DNA of 64,000 bases from Agelaius tricolor (GCA_023055355.1 JALJCS010000004.1:25084744-25148743), one strand, 5' to 3'; positions 1 through 54,500 are shown, counted from the stretch's first letter. Made by a program: numbers and translations. The notes: a model not told the origin generated them from the letters alone.

Positions 1-38833
<38,833 letters not shown>

Positions 38834-41800
38834 TCAAACACTCTGCTTTCAAACTTAAACCCTTCTCTCAACAACTATTAGGATTTAGAACTTTTGAAAA
38901 AAATTTTTGCCACTAGAAAAGTACAGAGTTATATACAGAGCTCATGAAAATTCTATGGAAACTGCAAAACAAACTTTGACTTTTGCTGCACAAAAAAGAT
39001 ACTGAAAGATATTGCAGGTAATCAGATTTCAGTTCTAGCACCACAACAGTAATGTTTTAGCACAAGGAAGTTTGAGCGAGATATAGGATAACTCAAAGCT
39101 CTTAACACAGCAGCTACACAGAAAATTCATTTGTGTTATCTATTAGACCAAGCTCTTCATGGGCTATACGTTGATGTATGTATCCTGGTCTGAAAGCATT
39201 CATATTTTTCTGCCATTGCTTGTGAGCAATATGACCGCAAAATCAGGTTACTTTTTTTTTTTTTTTCTGATGCAGAGAGAACAATTCCAAGTACAGGCTC
39301 ACCACTTTATCTTCTGCATAATTCATCCATTTTGTCTTAATAGCACAGTCTTGAGACACTCAGCTGGCAACTGTAACATCTGGAAGTCATTTACAAAAAT
39401 CACACATCCAAACCCACATTTCATCAGCTGATCAGAAAGTACACATCACTGCTCAGCTGCACATTCCAGATCTGGAAAGAGCTGTTCTCTCAACAGCGCT
39501 GATATTCACTAAGCATAGGAAGTTAAAGCAGTGAAACATAAGTTTCTATTAGGAACCTACCTGACAGCCTATGCTCAACTACCTCAAGTACAACTTCAAG
39601 TACCCATTACATCTTTGATTTTCATAAGATGAGTAAAACATATTTAAACAGTAGCAGTCAAGCAATGAGCCTGAATACTGTTATACCTCTTCAGAAAGCT
39701 AAGTATGACATTCTTCTAGATCTCCTTATTTCCACCACCAGATTTTTGGGAATCCCATATAAAAAGCAAATGAGTAATGGAAGTCTGGTTCCCATCTCTG
39801 AAAACAAGACAGCCATAACTGCCAAGGTCCTACCTACCAAGGAGTGGTGGTTCATGGATATTACCACCAAAATAATTAGTGCACAAATATTGTGAAGTTT
39901 CTTGTATTCAGAATGCCCAAGGTTGGTAACTGCAGAAACATTGGCCTCTGCTGAAAGAAAGGTGGTTTGGTGAAGGCAATATAATATTGTTCCCTGCAAC
40001 CTGATTTATGCTGCTGTTCTTACCCTGCTCTTTCTTACTAACATTATATTCAAAAGGTATTTTCGATCTTCACAGCACACAAGGCATCTAAGACTTTTGA
40101 TAATAAGGGTACTAAATACTTATCGGAGGTAAAAATCAGTTATCCATCCTGCATGTTTACTAAGAAATTTTAGCATAAGATTATGCAACTTGTGCCCAGT
40201 GCTATATTGCAAGCTACTGTAGCAAGAGACAAAAGTAGGGAGAGGAAGAGAAATAACTTCATGTAAATTTGTTGCACCTCTATATTACAACTACAGTTTT
40301 TCTTTTCTTACACTGAAATAACAACTTTTCAAATCCCTTCAAACTTGAAAGGAGATGTACCTACACCCTTTAAAATATTTTTCAATACTACTTTTCACAC
40401 TATGACTACAATGTTCTCTAAACACTTTGGCTAACAGCTTTGTAGGGCAATCCATACAGAGACAGAGAAGAGTTTGGCTCCCTTGCAAAGGAGAAGGCCA
40501 AGGGACGCTTATTTACACGACTGGACTTATGCCTAAAACATGTAGATGCCATATCAACAGAACAATGAAAGGTTTATCCAATTTGTCAGGTCGTCATTTC
40601 CTTGTTCTTCAAGTGCCTACATCTCCTGAACAACAAGGAATTATCACAGAGCCATAGCTACCTGTGAAGCTCCTATAACCTTTATGTACAAAACTTGCCT
40701 CAGTTTACTTTTACTTTCATAAAAAGCATGAAATCAGCAACAAAGTGCCTTTCAGCTAAGCAAGTCAGCAAGAAATGCAGGGGGAGTGGCCTCAACTTCA
40801 TCTCTATAAACTGGTCTTCAGTTAAAAGGTCCCTTCTCACACTGCCACTGCTCGTTTCCACCTTCACTTCTGTCTGGAACTATAGTTTGTGCAACCACAT
40901 AATGAACTGGAACAAGAAATTGCTCTGACTGAATGCTAACCTGGCAGAGACTTAGTGTTCAACGAGAGCAGTTCTCCAGCAATTGCCTGTGTCAGCACAA
41001 AAGCAGTAGCAGTATGACCCTTTCGGCAGCAGCACTGACTTACACTGGATTAATCATAAAACTGTGAAGTCTAAAATGTTTCAGTTTGCCTCTCAAATGC
41101 TTGGAATTGCTTGCAGAGTCATAAAAATAAATAAAGAAAAAAGAAATAAAGAAATAAACTATCCACTCTCTTCTCCTCTTAAAAGAAAGTCCTAAACTAG
41201 AATATCTTGCAATCTGTAAAATACCAAATTACTGGGAAAAGCTGATAAAAACAGCAGAACAGTTGGCATCCTATCATTTGTTTGGTTTTTTTTACCCAAA
41301 ACCTTTTTGAAATGTTCCAGCCTTTTATTAACTGGGTTACATTCACACAGCTCAGTATCATGTTCTCTCAATGCGACACTAAAATCATGGCCTACATTTA
41401 CTTTTAGCACACAGAGCAGGAAAAAAAACCAAACAGTAACAATAACAGCATACATCAAAAACCTCATAAGAGTTTATATCTTTAATCACAGCTCAAGTTC
41501 CTGGAGTTGCACTGTTATCCTCAAATATATTTTAAAAGGAGAACTTAGTTTTCCTGGGAAAATGGAGGAAAATTTAAAAGCACCTGAAAAAGTAAATAGT
41601 AAGATTTGGAAAGTTAGAATGCAAATTAAGAGAATCCATTGCTAAATTTTCATCAGTGGGGATCAATAAAACTGTAGAAATCAGTTGCTAAGGATCATAC
41701 GCTTGTATCTCCTTGTGTACATTACACTTTTCTCTTAGCCATGGCTATGTTTTACCTCATAGAAACTTTGTGTAATATGTGGCAGGCAAAAGTCAGAGTC

Positions 41801-44800
41801 ACCAGACAATTCAGCTGAGATACTTGGCACAAAAGCTTTGTATGTCAGCACAACATTTAGTAAGTTTTTCAAAATGTTCTGAGTCTCTCAAAACAGTTCC
41901 TTTTCCACAAGGATAAGTAAGGTTTCAAATAAGCACTACAACTCAGCTCTTCAGGAATCTGTTCTCCAGTTTCAAAAAGACTTAAAGAAACAGGATCACT
42001 CAAAAGAGACCTGAAAGTAATAGCTCTTAATTAAGCCATAGTGATCTTCACTAATGCAACAGCTTTAGAAACATAAATAGACAAAGAATTAGCAGACAAC
42101 CACCAATACAAATAGAAACAGCAGAATTCACCAAGTCCAAAAATACTCTGCCTTATGAACTGCAGGGAAAAAACCCCACAGGATTTGTGGGGAACAAAAT
42201 GAATCCACTATTATTTTCCATTATTTTTGTGATGACTCACACAAGAACAAGTATGAACACTGCTCTTCTTAATAGACAGGGAAACAAACATTCTTCTAAG
42301 AGCCCATCTATTCTAAGTTTTATCAAAGCAACTTTTCCCAAGAAGAACATCAAAAGCTACTGTCCTCCATCCATATTCTATGAGCACAGCTCTGTACACC
42401 ACAAGACTAAGAGAAAACCTCAACATTTAGAAAATATTGGGATTTCTATTGTAACACACAATAGAGTGTTTCCTTGCAGGAAAAAACCTAAATGCAAAAA
42501 CAATTCTAAAATTAAAAACTGCTTATCTTCAGGTTGGACAATGACAATGCAGGACGTATTGGAAAAACAGTCTGCATACAAGTCCCATGAAATAACTTAT
42601 TTTTAAAGTCTACAAAGATACCTAATTTTAAGCTAAATAAACTGAAAACAAAAATTGGGAATTCCATCTTAAGAACATGAGCAATAGTGCTCGAGGATTT
42701 GCAAACTCCAAGGTCCATAGGTTATGAAAAAAAACTATTTAAGTGAAGTTTGGTTTCCAATTCATTCATAGTCCACAATAGGAAAGTTTGCTGTGAGCAG
42801 TTTAGGAACAAAATTATTTATTTATTTTTTAAATAAAGGAAGGGGGAAAAAAGAAAAATGTATTCAGAATAAAAGATGCACTTTTAACACACTACCCCCC
42901 CGCCCCGCCATGTTCTTCTAAAAGGAATTCCCATGGGCAATAATTAGTTTCGTAAATGGAAAACAAAACCAGTCAGCACACACCACACTTTAAGGCACTT
43001 AGTACATCTAGCCTAAGACAAGATTTGTTTAGCAAAAATATGCAGCACTGAAGAAAACAACATATTTTCAGTGTTAAATGCCAGAAACATGACAAAGTGT
43101 TCTCTCCCACAGTTCACTTAAGGTTAGCTGCTTTAAGAACATAATCTTTTTCACAATCAAAATGCAATTTTATAATTCTTCATAAGGTTCTACCAAAAAT
43201 ACAGTTAAGTTGCTATTTTCTTCACAAAGGTCACTGACCTTTCTTAAGGAGAGGTTTCATAGGGAAATTGCCTTGGTGAAAAGGGTTCCATTTTTATAAA
43301 AATAATTTTTATAATTTTTGAAAAAAATTACATTAGAATTTGCTTCAGTTCTTTACTAGTCTCTAAAGCTTCAGTTAAATTCTGAAAAGGTATTTAGTGT
43401 CAAAATTATCCTCTAAAATTAGGCTAGAAATGTCAGCAAAAGTCTACAAAAAAATGGTACTGTTAAATGTAGTTTTTGACAAGTGTCCTAAAGAAAAGGA
43501 AGCATAAGCTTTGCTAGACTGTGTACAGAAGCAACCAAGGGAAAGGGTTTGTTAGAAACCCAATCTGATAATTCGCACACAAATAATAACACCTTCAACT
43601 AACAAGAAGGCGGCATTCTTGGAAAACTATATATATACTCACTCCAGAGTAAGAATGAGACCTGGATTCAGAAATAGCTGGTTTTAAGGCTTATGTGCAG
43701 GCAAATCCTTGAGTACTGCTTATTTCTTTCAGCTCTTGGAAAGTAGTGCTGCAAATGCTGTTATCTCAATGCACAAAGCCAACAAAATAAACTTACATCT
43801 AGAGTGTGTGTGGATATCAAGGGGTGCTTTTTCAGTTCATTTCTAACTGGAGTGCTAACCTTATATACTCTCAAGAAAACCAGCACAGGGCTTAGGAGGC
43901 TAACTGGCATAGCTTTACTCAGAATCAAGTCGGTCTTTAAAATCTTGTATTTCCACTTCAGTAAGCACTATACTACCTGAAAAGGTAGTAATGTCTGTAA
44001 GCGATTAATGGCTAACATATGGCATTGCAATTTATTAAACTTGCATCTTCGTTCACATACTGACATCACCCACAAACAGCTATGTGTGTGGAAACTACTA
44101 CTTACAAAGTACTTGCTGTGTGGAAGCTTCAAATATCCATACACAGATGATGGAAGAACTTAGATGAGTTCTTTCCTTCATAACTAGAAATATTTTTGTA
44201 ACCCGACTGCACAGGAAATGGGTTTTATTCCAGACCGAAGAATAACTTCGGCACTTTTTATTCACTGGAGTTGAAACATCTATTTTGTCAACAGCCTCCA
44301 CAGTTAAAATTTTAAGCAAGGTAGATGTGAAAATTAACTCAGGACTTCCGTACAATTCTTTAACTTAGCAAGCGAATTATACTTGGCTATTGGCAGTAAA
44401 GAAATTAAAAAATGTACATGCACTCTGCTCTGACATTTACTTTTAAAATGAACTGACCTAAATTCACTGAAAACACTGAATTTACTACACTAATTTGAGA
44501 GAGAAAGACATTACTGGATAGATAGAAGACAGTGCATTACGAGGTCATCTGCAAGACTTGGAAAACTTATTGGCTACCATCTGAGTAAGAGAGAAGCATT
44601 ACTGTATTTCACAACCACTGCCCTAGGCAAAACTTTGTAGACAACACAATGATTACCACAGGCATCTCACTCCTCAATACAGAAATACAGTTATGTGACC
44701 AAGTCTTCTCTATTATTTCCAATGAATTAATCAGAAGAGCAAAAGGGTATACAGATTCTGAAAATACAGAAACTTTCCCTGGAGTGCTATAGAAGGGAGA

Positions 44801-45235
44801 TATCTCATTCTTTATTCACAAAGAATGTTTATCTTGTACTGAGATTAAATAGCACTATTTATGAAGGAATGGGAAGAACAATGTGTTTTCCTTTTGTATA
44901 AAAGAATCTTCATCTATGCCAGCTAAACCTTTATTTTATAACAAAACAACCAGTGCAGAATTTATTTTAATCAGTGAATTTGGAAGTGTGCCTTAAAACA
45001 CACAAAAAGTATTACATAGTATGCACATACACCTCAGACAGGCACATTAAGAAACAAGAAATTCTTGAGATAAACAATATCAGCTTTCTGTTCAAGTAGA
45101 AAGGAGAAAAAAAAATTAAACAAGATTTGTAATTGCCTTTAAATACATGCTTGAAGAAGTTAAATCACTATCATACCCAGCAAAGAGATACTGCAGCTGA
45201 GCTGCACTAAGCCTTAATGCACACATTTGAAATAC

Positions 45236-45530
45236 CAGAATCACAAAATTATTTGGGTTGGGAGCACAGTAACCTGATATATCATCTAGTTACAACCTCC
45301 CTTGCCATGAGCAGGAGCACCTTCCATTACACCAGGCTGCTCACAGCCCCATCCAAAGTGCCCTTGAACACCTCCAGGGATGTGGCATCCACAGTTCTGG
45401 ATACCCTGATTCTCTGGGCAAGCTGCACCTCACCAGCCCCACTGCGTCCTATATACAATCTAAACTCCTCTTCTTTAAGTTTAAAACTGTTGCCCCTTAT
45501 TAAGAAGGCCTACAGGCCTTCTTAAAAAAA
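45236..45530 (-). mobile_element. CR1 LINE 3' fragment, minus orientation
   Basis: The plus strand shows the reverse complement of a CR1 3' end: gaatcacaaaattatttggg, then tcatctagttacaacc, gctgctcacagccccatcc and cttgaacacctccaggga. About 300 bp, 5'-truncated and diverged. Its extreme right end carries a small palindrome, aaggcctacaggcctt. Confidence 0.85.
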
Positions 45531-46635
45531 TCTCCATGTAGCATTTCATAGCAGTGGTAAAGATAACAGCATGACAAAACTGGTGGCAGGAAACAGATGA
45601 TCAAAAAAGACCAATTTTTGTAGAAGCAGATGATCCTAAAGCAGAACAATTAAGTTTAATCACCTGGGGCAAGAGAAAGTAGAATCTGAAGGCCTGAACA
45701 TAGCAAGTTTGATCAGCATTGAGGATTTAGACACTAAAAAGTTTTGTCTCAAAGACTGCTCATAAAAATCAAATCTAAATACAAGTGCTGAAGGGCTGTA
45801 TTACTGGATATAGTGCTTAGCATTAATATTATGAATTTGGTTTTTTAAAACTTCACATTAGTGAAATACATCAAATACATCAACAATAGTGCTTCCTTTG
45901 GCCTTTTTTTTTTTTACTCTTTCCTAGCTGTATTCCACAGCAACACATAGAACACAGTGAAGGTGGTTCTCAATGTTAACTGTATTCAGTAAATCTGCAT
46001 GGTTGTTCTTATTCTAGTTGCCTCAATTTTTGTCTCTGTTTGACTAGATTTCAAGACCAGGAATTTGATAGTTGAGTTCACTCTGAAAAGCAGTAAGGAA
46101 TGCAACTATACACTACACCTGGCAATCAAAACTTTATATACTGTTTTGTTTGGCGGGGTTTTTTTCTAGACACAAAATCCAGTTATGATTTGAACACACT
46201 CATGCAGCCACACAGGCTTAAATCTGCACAGCGAGTGCAAACAGTCACCAGAACATACTGCAGCTGGCACTCCAGTTGCTTGTCTGTTCCAGCATACCTT
46301 TCATTGCTACTGCTCACACCACTGTGCTCGTCCATATCACACTCACTTCTAAGCAAACCCATTTCTACTCAGATAAGTGTGCAATTCCAGATTATGCATC
46401 TCATTTTCACAGCAGACCTTGCATGCACATTACAGAGAACTTAATATTATGACAGAATGGAATATTATAAACTAACTATCCCAAAAAGTTAAGTGAGTTC
46501 AGGAGGAATTATTGAGCAAGGAAGTTATCAAACACTTAAAATGGCACTTGCAGCACACAGGGAAGTCACAGGGACATATCTATAGGTAAGTTCTCTGAAG
46601 CATATTTTACAATGTGTAAGAACATAAAGTGCATC

Positions 46636-46664
46636 CATATATACACACACACATATACACAACT
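46636..46664. repeat. Short TA/CA dinucleotide run
   Basis: atatatacacacacacatatacac, an interrupted dinucleotide repeat in intron 1. Confidence 0.7.
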
Positions 46665-49009
46665 TAACAAAAAACAAGGTAAGGCAACATTACTTCCAGC
46701 ATACCATTAGGACTGAACAGGATAAAAAAGTAAAATAGGAAAAAAAAGTAGTCCACAAATTATTAGCCAGTCAGTCAACAGCAAGAGAAAAAATTATTAA
46801 AAATGTTTTTAAAGACCTTCTTTTTTAGATTGCATTATCAGATTATTATGAAAATTATTAAAGTAACAGTTACAGTCACTTGACTAAATTACATGAGGAT
46901 TAGAAAAATCAGAATTGCAAAAATAACTTCAGAGATGAACTGCCCTCTGTTATTATAGGACACAAAACAACACGAGCGCACACACTGGTTTTTTAGGGTG
47001 AAGAAAGGGAAGTTTATTTTTTGACTTTAACATTTATAGATTTTTAAAAGTGATAGTGGATTGGAGGGTGAAAGTGCTACTTTTCTAATGACACTGGACA
47101 AACTAACAGTTTATCAAATTACTTTCTTTTTATAAAAGAATGCAAAACAATAAGTTATTTACAGAAAGTGTGTGAGAAAGTTTGGAATGTAAACATCAGA
47201 AAGCTTAAAAAATTTTTAAAAAAATCAGAGTAACAGCTCTCCTTCTGCCTGTCTTAACACAACAAGCTGTGGAACAGGAATGGCTGGATGTCACCTGCAT
47301 TTTGGTCTGAACATGCAAATATGCAAATACAGGACCATTCCTTCCTAGCAGTTCTAAAGTAAACATTGCAGAATATCATAATTGCACAACTGAAATATAT
47401 TACAACCTACATGGTAATTACCTTACAGAGGCCTCTAACACTGGAAAAATAAACTAAAGGACGAGGTGAAAGATAAAAAACTTGACAATTACATTTTAAT
47501 GAAGTATTCCTACAGGATGACTTAGGATTGAGTGAATTGAACTTCATCCAGAAAATAACCTGTATCAAGGTCTGGTACTGAAAATAATCTAGACCAGCTT
47601 TTTGCATCAGATAGCTAAATTGTTGCAAATTTGAACATATGCGAAGAAAAAATAGTTGACTCTGCAGTTGCTTTTTGTGAACCAGATTGTTTTCTGACTG
47701 CATATGAACACAAAAACCAGGCATAAAAAGCATGTAACCAGGCTTGATGGTAAAGTTTTCAAAAGCAGTCCAAACTGATCAGGCCACTACAGTAGGAAGT
47801 ATCACAGCAAATCACCTCAGGTAAGCAACTCCCATGGAAGCAAAGCAACCAAGCCTGGAAAAAATCTGACACAGCAGAGTTTTTTTCCTTCCACCTCTAC
47901 AGAAAACAGTTCTCAGAGCAGCAGAGTTCTGCAGACTGTGAATGTTTGAGAACCAAATCACTTCTGCATTAAGCTTTTGGTATGTCAAACATATTTAATA
48001 CAGTTAATACTGAAAAAACCTGTATGATATAAACTGATTAAATAAATAAATCTTAACATCAAATTACCATGGTTAGAACTCAAACACCAAAGCCTAGAAC
48101 ACCACAGGTGAGAAATGCAAATATGTTTTTCACGCTTTAACTGTTACTCCTGCAATGACCAGAGAAAACAATTTTTTTTAAAAACCTGGACAGGTATTTG
48201 GTGTCTCTTTTTGGCAATTTGTTACTAACATTTTCATGAGAGCTGCCAAAAAATACAGCATTCATATAATGGGAAACAGGTGTCTGTGTTCTTCTAATGT
48301 AGACTTCCTTTCCAATTTTCTTGGAGATGATGCAAAAGTGTACATCACAAGAAGAACAGGTGGAGATGAAATAAACTGACTCTGCAAATTCAGTATTGTA
48401 AGAAGTACTAATGACATAGCAATAAATATCTAGTTTTCTCAATCATATACAGTTTGCCATTTATGCATCAATTTTGTTACTGAGAAGTCTTACAGCTTTT
48501 CAGACATGTTTTACAAAAAGTGGAGAGCCCTTTGGCCTTAAACAAAACATATTATTGTTCCCCGTTACCTTGAAATTTCTTTTCATTTGTTTCTTGTCCT
48601 GTATGCAAAGATTATCAAAGGAAGTGAGGAAACTAGCCACAATTTTTCAGGTTTATATTTAAAAAAAATAAAATTAGCTAGAAAAGCAATCTACTAACAA
48701 TTTAAGGTTCTGTCTTAAGAAGTAGAACTGTGCTTTTAGTCTGATTTTTTTCCTGATTGCCAGCAAAACCAGTTCCCACTCCCACAAAATAGTGGGGCAA
48801 TAATGTGATGATATAAATGCCTGTATCAAACATAACAAAGCTTTCAGAAGCAGAGTTTTGTGATAGCAAGTTGAATAACTACTCATGAATTAAAAAATGG
48901 CTGAAAATATCATGAAATATCATGAAGTTAATGGACACTGTAATCCAGGACACTCAGAGGTCTGAAAATTTGCACCTCAGAAAAATTTTAAGTTTTTTGA
49001 GGAAAAGAA

Positions 49010-49134
49010 TAAAACCAAACCAAACAAAAAACCCACAAACTCCCCCATTACCACAAAAACAAACCAAACCAACCAACCAAACAAACAAAAAAGGCCACCA
49101 AGAAAACAAAACCAAATCAAAAAAATCCCCTACA
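49010..49134. repeat. A/C-only low-complexity tract
   Basis: About 125 bp made almost wholly of A and C, with irregular accaaacca and aacc units. In the DENND4C pre-mRNA this becomes a G/U-rich stretch. Confidence 0.85.
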
Positions 49135-51410
49135 TCTAAGCCTACTCCAGACCATCCAGATCGTTCTACCACATTAATACTCAACAATTTACTTTTTCCT
49201 ATTGAACAGTAATTTAAAGTTGTCCAATGGTATAAAAATTGGAGCACTTATAGATATGTGAAGTCAAAACTCAAATGCTGAACTGACCTTCACAGTCTTG
49301 AGAAGCAGCTGGAACCAATGAAGGCAAGTTTGGTACCAGCAAACTAAGTTCTATTGCCAAGGACAGAAAACAGAAATGGAATATATGTGAGACAGGAAGA
49401 ATGATAATCAGCAAGCAGTCCAGCTACACTCAAATTTAACAAACCACTTTAATCTTGTTTCATGAGTGTTATACCCAAAGTGCTCTTTCACATTACAGAA
49501 GATGGCAACTACTCCAAAGACTGCAAAGAAAATACCTCAAAAGAGAAAATTTAACAACAAAAATAATAACAAAAACATAGTTCTCAGAGCAAGAAAAGTA
49601 CTTTATAAAATGCACTTACTGCCCCAGTGGAAAGCTTTAAAGGTTAGCCATGCTCAGTATTATGTAATGAGTGAAACATCTGCTGCCCTGGAAACATTCT
49701 TTGTTAGAGAACTCTTTCTGTAATTGGAAACTCCTTTGGAAAAAAGCCAAATATAGTAGCCTGAAACAAAAACAAAACAGCAAAGAAAAAGTCAAGAGAC
49801 AAAAAGTCCAGTGGTTAAATTTCTTCTGGGAGCCCAAATCTCCAAGATTGCTTTTTGTAGTTATTTTGGTGCCTTTTTTGGGTTGGGGTGACTGGAGACT
49901 AGGACTTGGGTTTTCAGAGGACAAAGGAGAGAAGAAAGAATGTTGCTTCAAATTCACCTGAGAGGTTACTTCAAGTAAGTGGTAAGAGTCAGAGATATTC
50001 TCTTATTGCTCTCTTTACTAAGCATTGAAATAGTTAAGTATTAATATTGAAATTGCTTTGCCAGAACGTCAACAAAAAGAGATTTGCCAGATTAAAGAAT
50101 CATGGTTTGACTAGATTTCTGCTAGCCATCTACAATACAATCATTCATTTGTCACTTGAAACCATCATCTAAGGGCTCTACAAAACCTTGGTGAAAAACC
50201 CACTCACTGGTTTTAAAGAACACAATTTTCCTCACTTTTATCTTTTGGTAAAAAAGACCACATCACTGCAGGAAGGCATCTTTCTTCTTTGTAGGTCTCT
50301 TCATTGACAGCTTCCCCACACCAAACCCAGGCTGTGCCATCGATACGGTCAGAGCCCCACAGCCTATCCCCACCCCACTGAACTCTTCCTGTGCCTATCA
50401 AAAGCTATGATTCCCATTTCTGGTTGGCCTATGACAACCAGCCTCAAACCACTTGGCTTCAGCATTTTCTTACTGAAAAATTTTCTTCCTCAGCTGCTTT
50501 TCAAGCTTGGTGGGAGCTTATTAACACTTCAGAAGTCTGTCTTTTAATCCTCTTGCCAACTCCTCATTAAGAAACTCTCGTTTGCCAAGATGTCTTAAAA
50601 TTAAGTCCAAAGCAGTTAGAATATTCTTTTGAATATGCTTTTGGTCTTAAGCTGCAGCACTATACTACTTACAGACATATGTCCAATAAATATTTTCCTC
50701 AAACATAAAGAAAAGCTATCAAGGGTAGCAAGCTTGAGATTCTCTGTCATGAAGTCCCAGCACATACCAGACATGATAAATGTGAAGTCTGACATTACAC
50801 CTATTTTGAGCCTTCTTTTAATATCATCATATGATACTCAAAATACCAATACTGTATTACTCAACAGACTGCAGCATTCTCAGACAAAATAGTTACAGGG
50901 AACTTGATTTTCTAGGATAAACTATACAGATTTTAGGCAGTAGAAGAAGTCAAATCATTGTCAAGAGCATGCCATTCATTTCTGTCATAATTTAACACAT
51001 GCCCTTATCTTTATATTTAAAATATTCTTCACACTTATTTTTATGTTTTTGTAGTTTTTTTACCGTTTTGGCACACAATATATTCCTGGATTTAGTAACT
51101 GATTTAGTCATATGTTTAAAATAAAAACCCTGTTTTCCTAAAGTGGGCTATGACTATCGTGAATACAATTTGCAATTGTTGACATTTCTATTTCCAATTT
51201 CACCATTTAGAAATTAATTAATTTGATTTACTTAGAGAACTGATCTCAGACTTTTCCAAATTTTTTTGAAATTACATTATTTGATCCCATACAACCTACA
51301 GAACAGCACAGTCCCAATGTTCATTTGCTGTAGCATGCACAAAAAGTTTGAGACACTGTACATTCATTTCTCTGCACAGGGTGGAGTGGGATTCACAATT
51401 TCGTCCTTTG

Positions 51411-51558
51411 CAAAAAAACCAAAACAAAAAAACCCAAACCAACCAATAAAACCCCAAGCCCCAAAACAACAAAACCACCAAAACAAACTCCTCAAACCCT
51501 GCCCCACCAAACCAAAACCCAAACAAAAACCAACCAACCAAAACCACCAAAAAACCAG
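51411..51558. repeat. A/C-only low-complexity tract, second copy type
   Basis: About 148 bp of A and C with caaccaacc and aaaacc units, on the same strand as the tract 2.3 kb to its left. Units are irregular, so it is not a simple microsatellite. Confidence 0.85.
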
Positions 51559-54500
51559 ACGCCTATCCCAGCCTTCACAATGCGCTCCCAAGTATTCAGC
51601 AGTAGGATGTCCTCATTTTCCTGCAGTGATACTGCTCCACTGTACGCTTTACCTGCTGGCTCTTGGAAGGGACAGGTGGGATGACAGCTGCGAAGTCAGA
51701 AGATTTACCCTAGAGATGGGCTACCATCATTTTAGTCCCTGCTCAAAAGAGAGAGCATAAGCCTGTTCTCTGTGATAACTTTAATTTTTTACACTCTTTT
51801 TTTTAACCTCTGCCAGGTCTAGGGCAGTATCAATGCTCCACATAGACAAGAGGAGTAGGAATATAAATGGAGTGACATTACTTTTACACTTAACAACCTG
51901 GAGACCTGAAATGCAAAGTAGTTCAACTCAGACATTCAAACCAGAAAGCATGCTAGTTAATGGTGAGAATTTTAAAAAGGAACAACAGACAATTAGACAC
52001 TTGAGGATCAAAGCAGTTTCCCTCCTCAGATCTGTGAATCATCTGGCTACTAATATAAGTAGAAAAACAGTTTAAGATTAGAGGAGTGACTGTGACCAAA
52101 TAAGATCTTTTATTCCTAGCAGAATCAGCTGGATCAAAAAGCCTAAGAAGAGGAGGCTTTGAGATGTATAGTGCATACACTGTACCTCTAAATCTCACAG
52201 AAGAAAAAAGAAAATCTGTAAATGTCTTTGAACAGGAATTGTTCTGCTTTCTTTAAAATAAACTGAAACGTCACATTAGCCACTACATTCACAGTGAATG
52301 AGTCATCATAGTCCAAAAGAACTTCAGGCATTTACATATAATTATCTTACGAGTAGATTTCTACAAACAAAGTTCAAAGCAAAAATGCAGCAAAGTATAT
52401 GTATCAGAGTTTGAAATGCCTTTCAAGAAAGCATGGGTTTCTTTTAAGAAAGTGTGTGCACCATGCCTTTTTTCAAAGGTGAACTTGCTATTTTGTCTAC
52501 CCAATGCTGAATGGCATACTTCTCCCTTTATTGTGCGTTAGGTACATCTGGTTTATTCCTAGAATTGTACTAGCATAGCCAGAAGTCCACAAAAGAATCC
52601 TGTTCTTCAGAGTCACAAGGATTCCAATATAAGTCCCTGTGAAAGTACGCCACCACTAGCGAAACAAATTTTTGGTTTGCAAAGTCTGGTTTACTTATGG
52701 CTTGAGATCTTCTAATATCAGTACAGCTCCACATTTGCATACATTGTTGATTAGTACTGGAAAACTTTAGTGGTATGTCTGTACTTTATTCACAAACAAA
52801 ATAAACAGTCCTGTATAGGGAGAATTACTACTTACTTATTCACTACTAAAACATAACAAAAAGTGAAAAGAAAGCTAAGGAAGCATGTATCCCCAAGGTT
52901 AAGCAAGAATTTAAGGCCAGAAAAAATTTAAGTCTTTCACTGATGATTCTAACTGCAAGAATTCACTTTGAATCAAATAAACATTATACAAGAGACACAC
53001 ACACTTGCTTTTTCTGGTTTCAGCAAAACCTTGAGAAAATAGTAACACATTTATGCAGTTACAAAGTTTTATCTTTTATGTCCTACTGACCTTTGAATAT
53101 TCAGAACTGAAAACAAACCTGGATGTGACCTGTAAGCGGCAGACTGCTCCCAGGCACTAGCAGGCCACATCACAGTGGTTTCATTACTTTGAAACCTTAT
53201 AATAAAAGCACTTGTACTCTTCCTCCTCCTGCCAAATCCAAATTTTACTCTTAAATGGATGTGGTACCTGTTCAGAAAACTGAACTTCATAAGGTTAGCC
53301 TTCCTATATTCCTTCTGCAAGAACTGGAGGAGGAGCTTCAGCTAGTAATTGAGGGCACCTAAAGTTAGGCTTTCATTGTGAATTACCCCCTAAAAAGAAG
53401 GTGGTGGATAACAGGGGAAGAAGAAAGCGTAGAAACTTGAGTCTCCCTGGGCTAAAATTAACTTCTGTCAATATTACTCTTCAGTCACATCTTTGGCAGC
53501 TTTAGCAACTTAACAGGTAAAAGACATATATGTTTTACATACATTAAATATTTCTCAAGTTATCCATCTCCTTGAAAGCATTTACTCTGGCAAGGACACA
53601 GCTTATTTTTTAGGATTTGTTTCAAGGAACCCTGCAAAATGTATTATCTATGTTGTGAAAAAATACACCTCGGCATACTTAAGCTCATATTACCTGCAAA
53701 TAGACAATTTTCTGCCACTTCCAGCTAGATACCCAGAATTTTACATTCTCATTAGAATCATTAATTACTTAAAATGTTATTATGAAATGTCATGCTCAGC
53801 TGTGAAAGCACAGGTACGTATGACTCTGTAGTGTAGGCAAGCTGCTGCTGCTTCTATTTCCAAGGATGGCTGACTGATCAGCTGTTGAGAACTGGCCACA
53901 CCAGTTTCCATATTTTGAAATAGTCCCTTTTGATGATTAGAGTAACTAAATGAATTGCTGTGACTCAGCATTTTACTTTTTATTTCCTTTCTATAACCTT
54001 CTCTTAGACCCAGATGGATATCCTGCAGAAGCTTCAGGACTTAACTAAACAACCAAAGGTGCCTTGAATTCTTTAATTTCCTGAAACATTACTTAAGTCC
54101 TTGAACTTCTTTTTCTTCATATGCTGCCCATAGGTAGCTGTTCTCTTTCTCCCAACTTCAACCATGCTTTAATGCCTTCTTGAAGTAGAAAAATATACAC
54201 ATTATGTAGACAAAGCAGGAGGATATTTTAATCACAAGACTTCTATCTATGTCAGATTTCTTATCTGGTTGAGAGTATAGCCTCTTCCCCAGAGAATGGA
54301 CAGAGGGCTGGAGCCATGTTATTTGACACCAGGAACAGCAGCACTGGGTTGCTCAACAGGGAAAAAAAAAATGTCTTGCTTTCAGCAGTCAAGTCCTCTA
54401 CATTACAGAGGTGTGCAAAAGAGAAGAGCAGCACTGAAGAATGCATCAGGAGAGAGACTTCAGCTTATGCATTACTGATCAAAGGCTGAAATTAATTATA

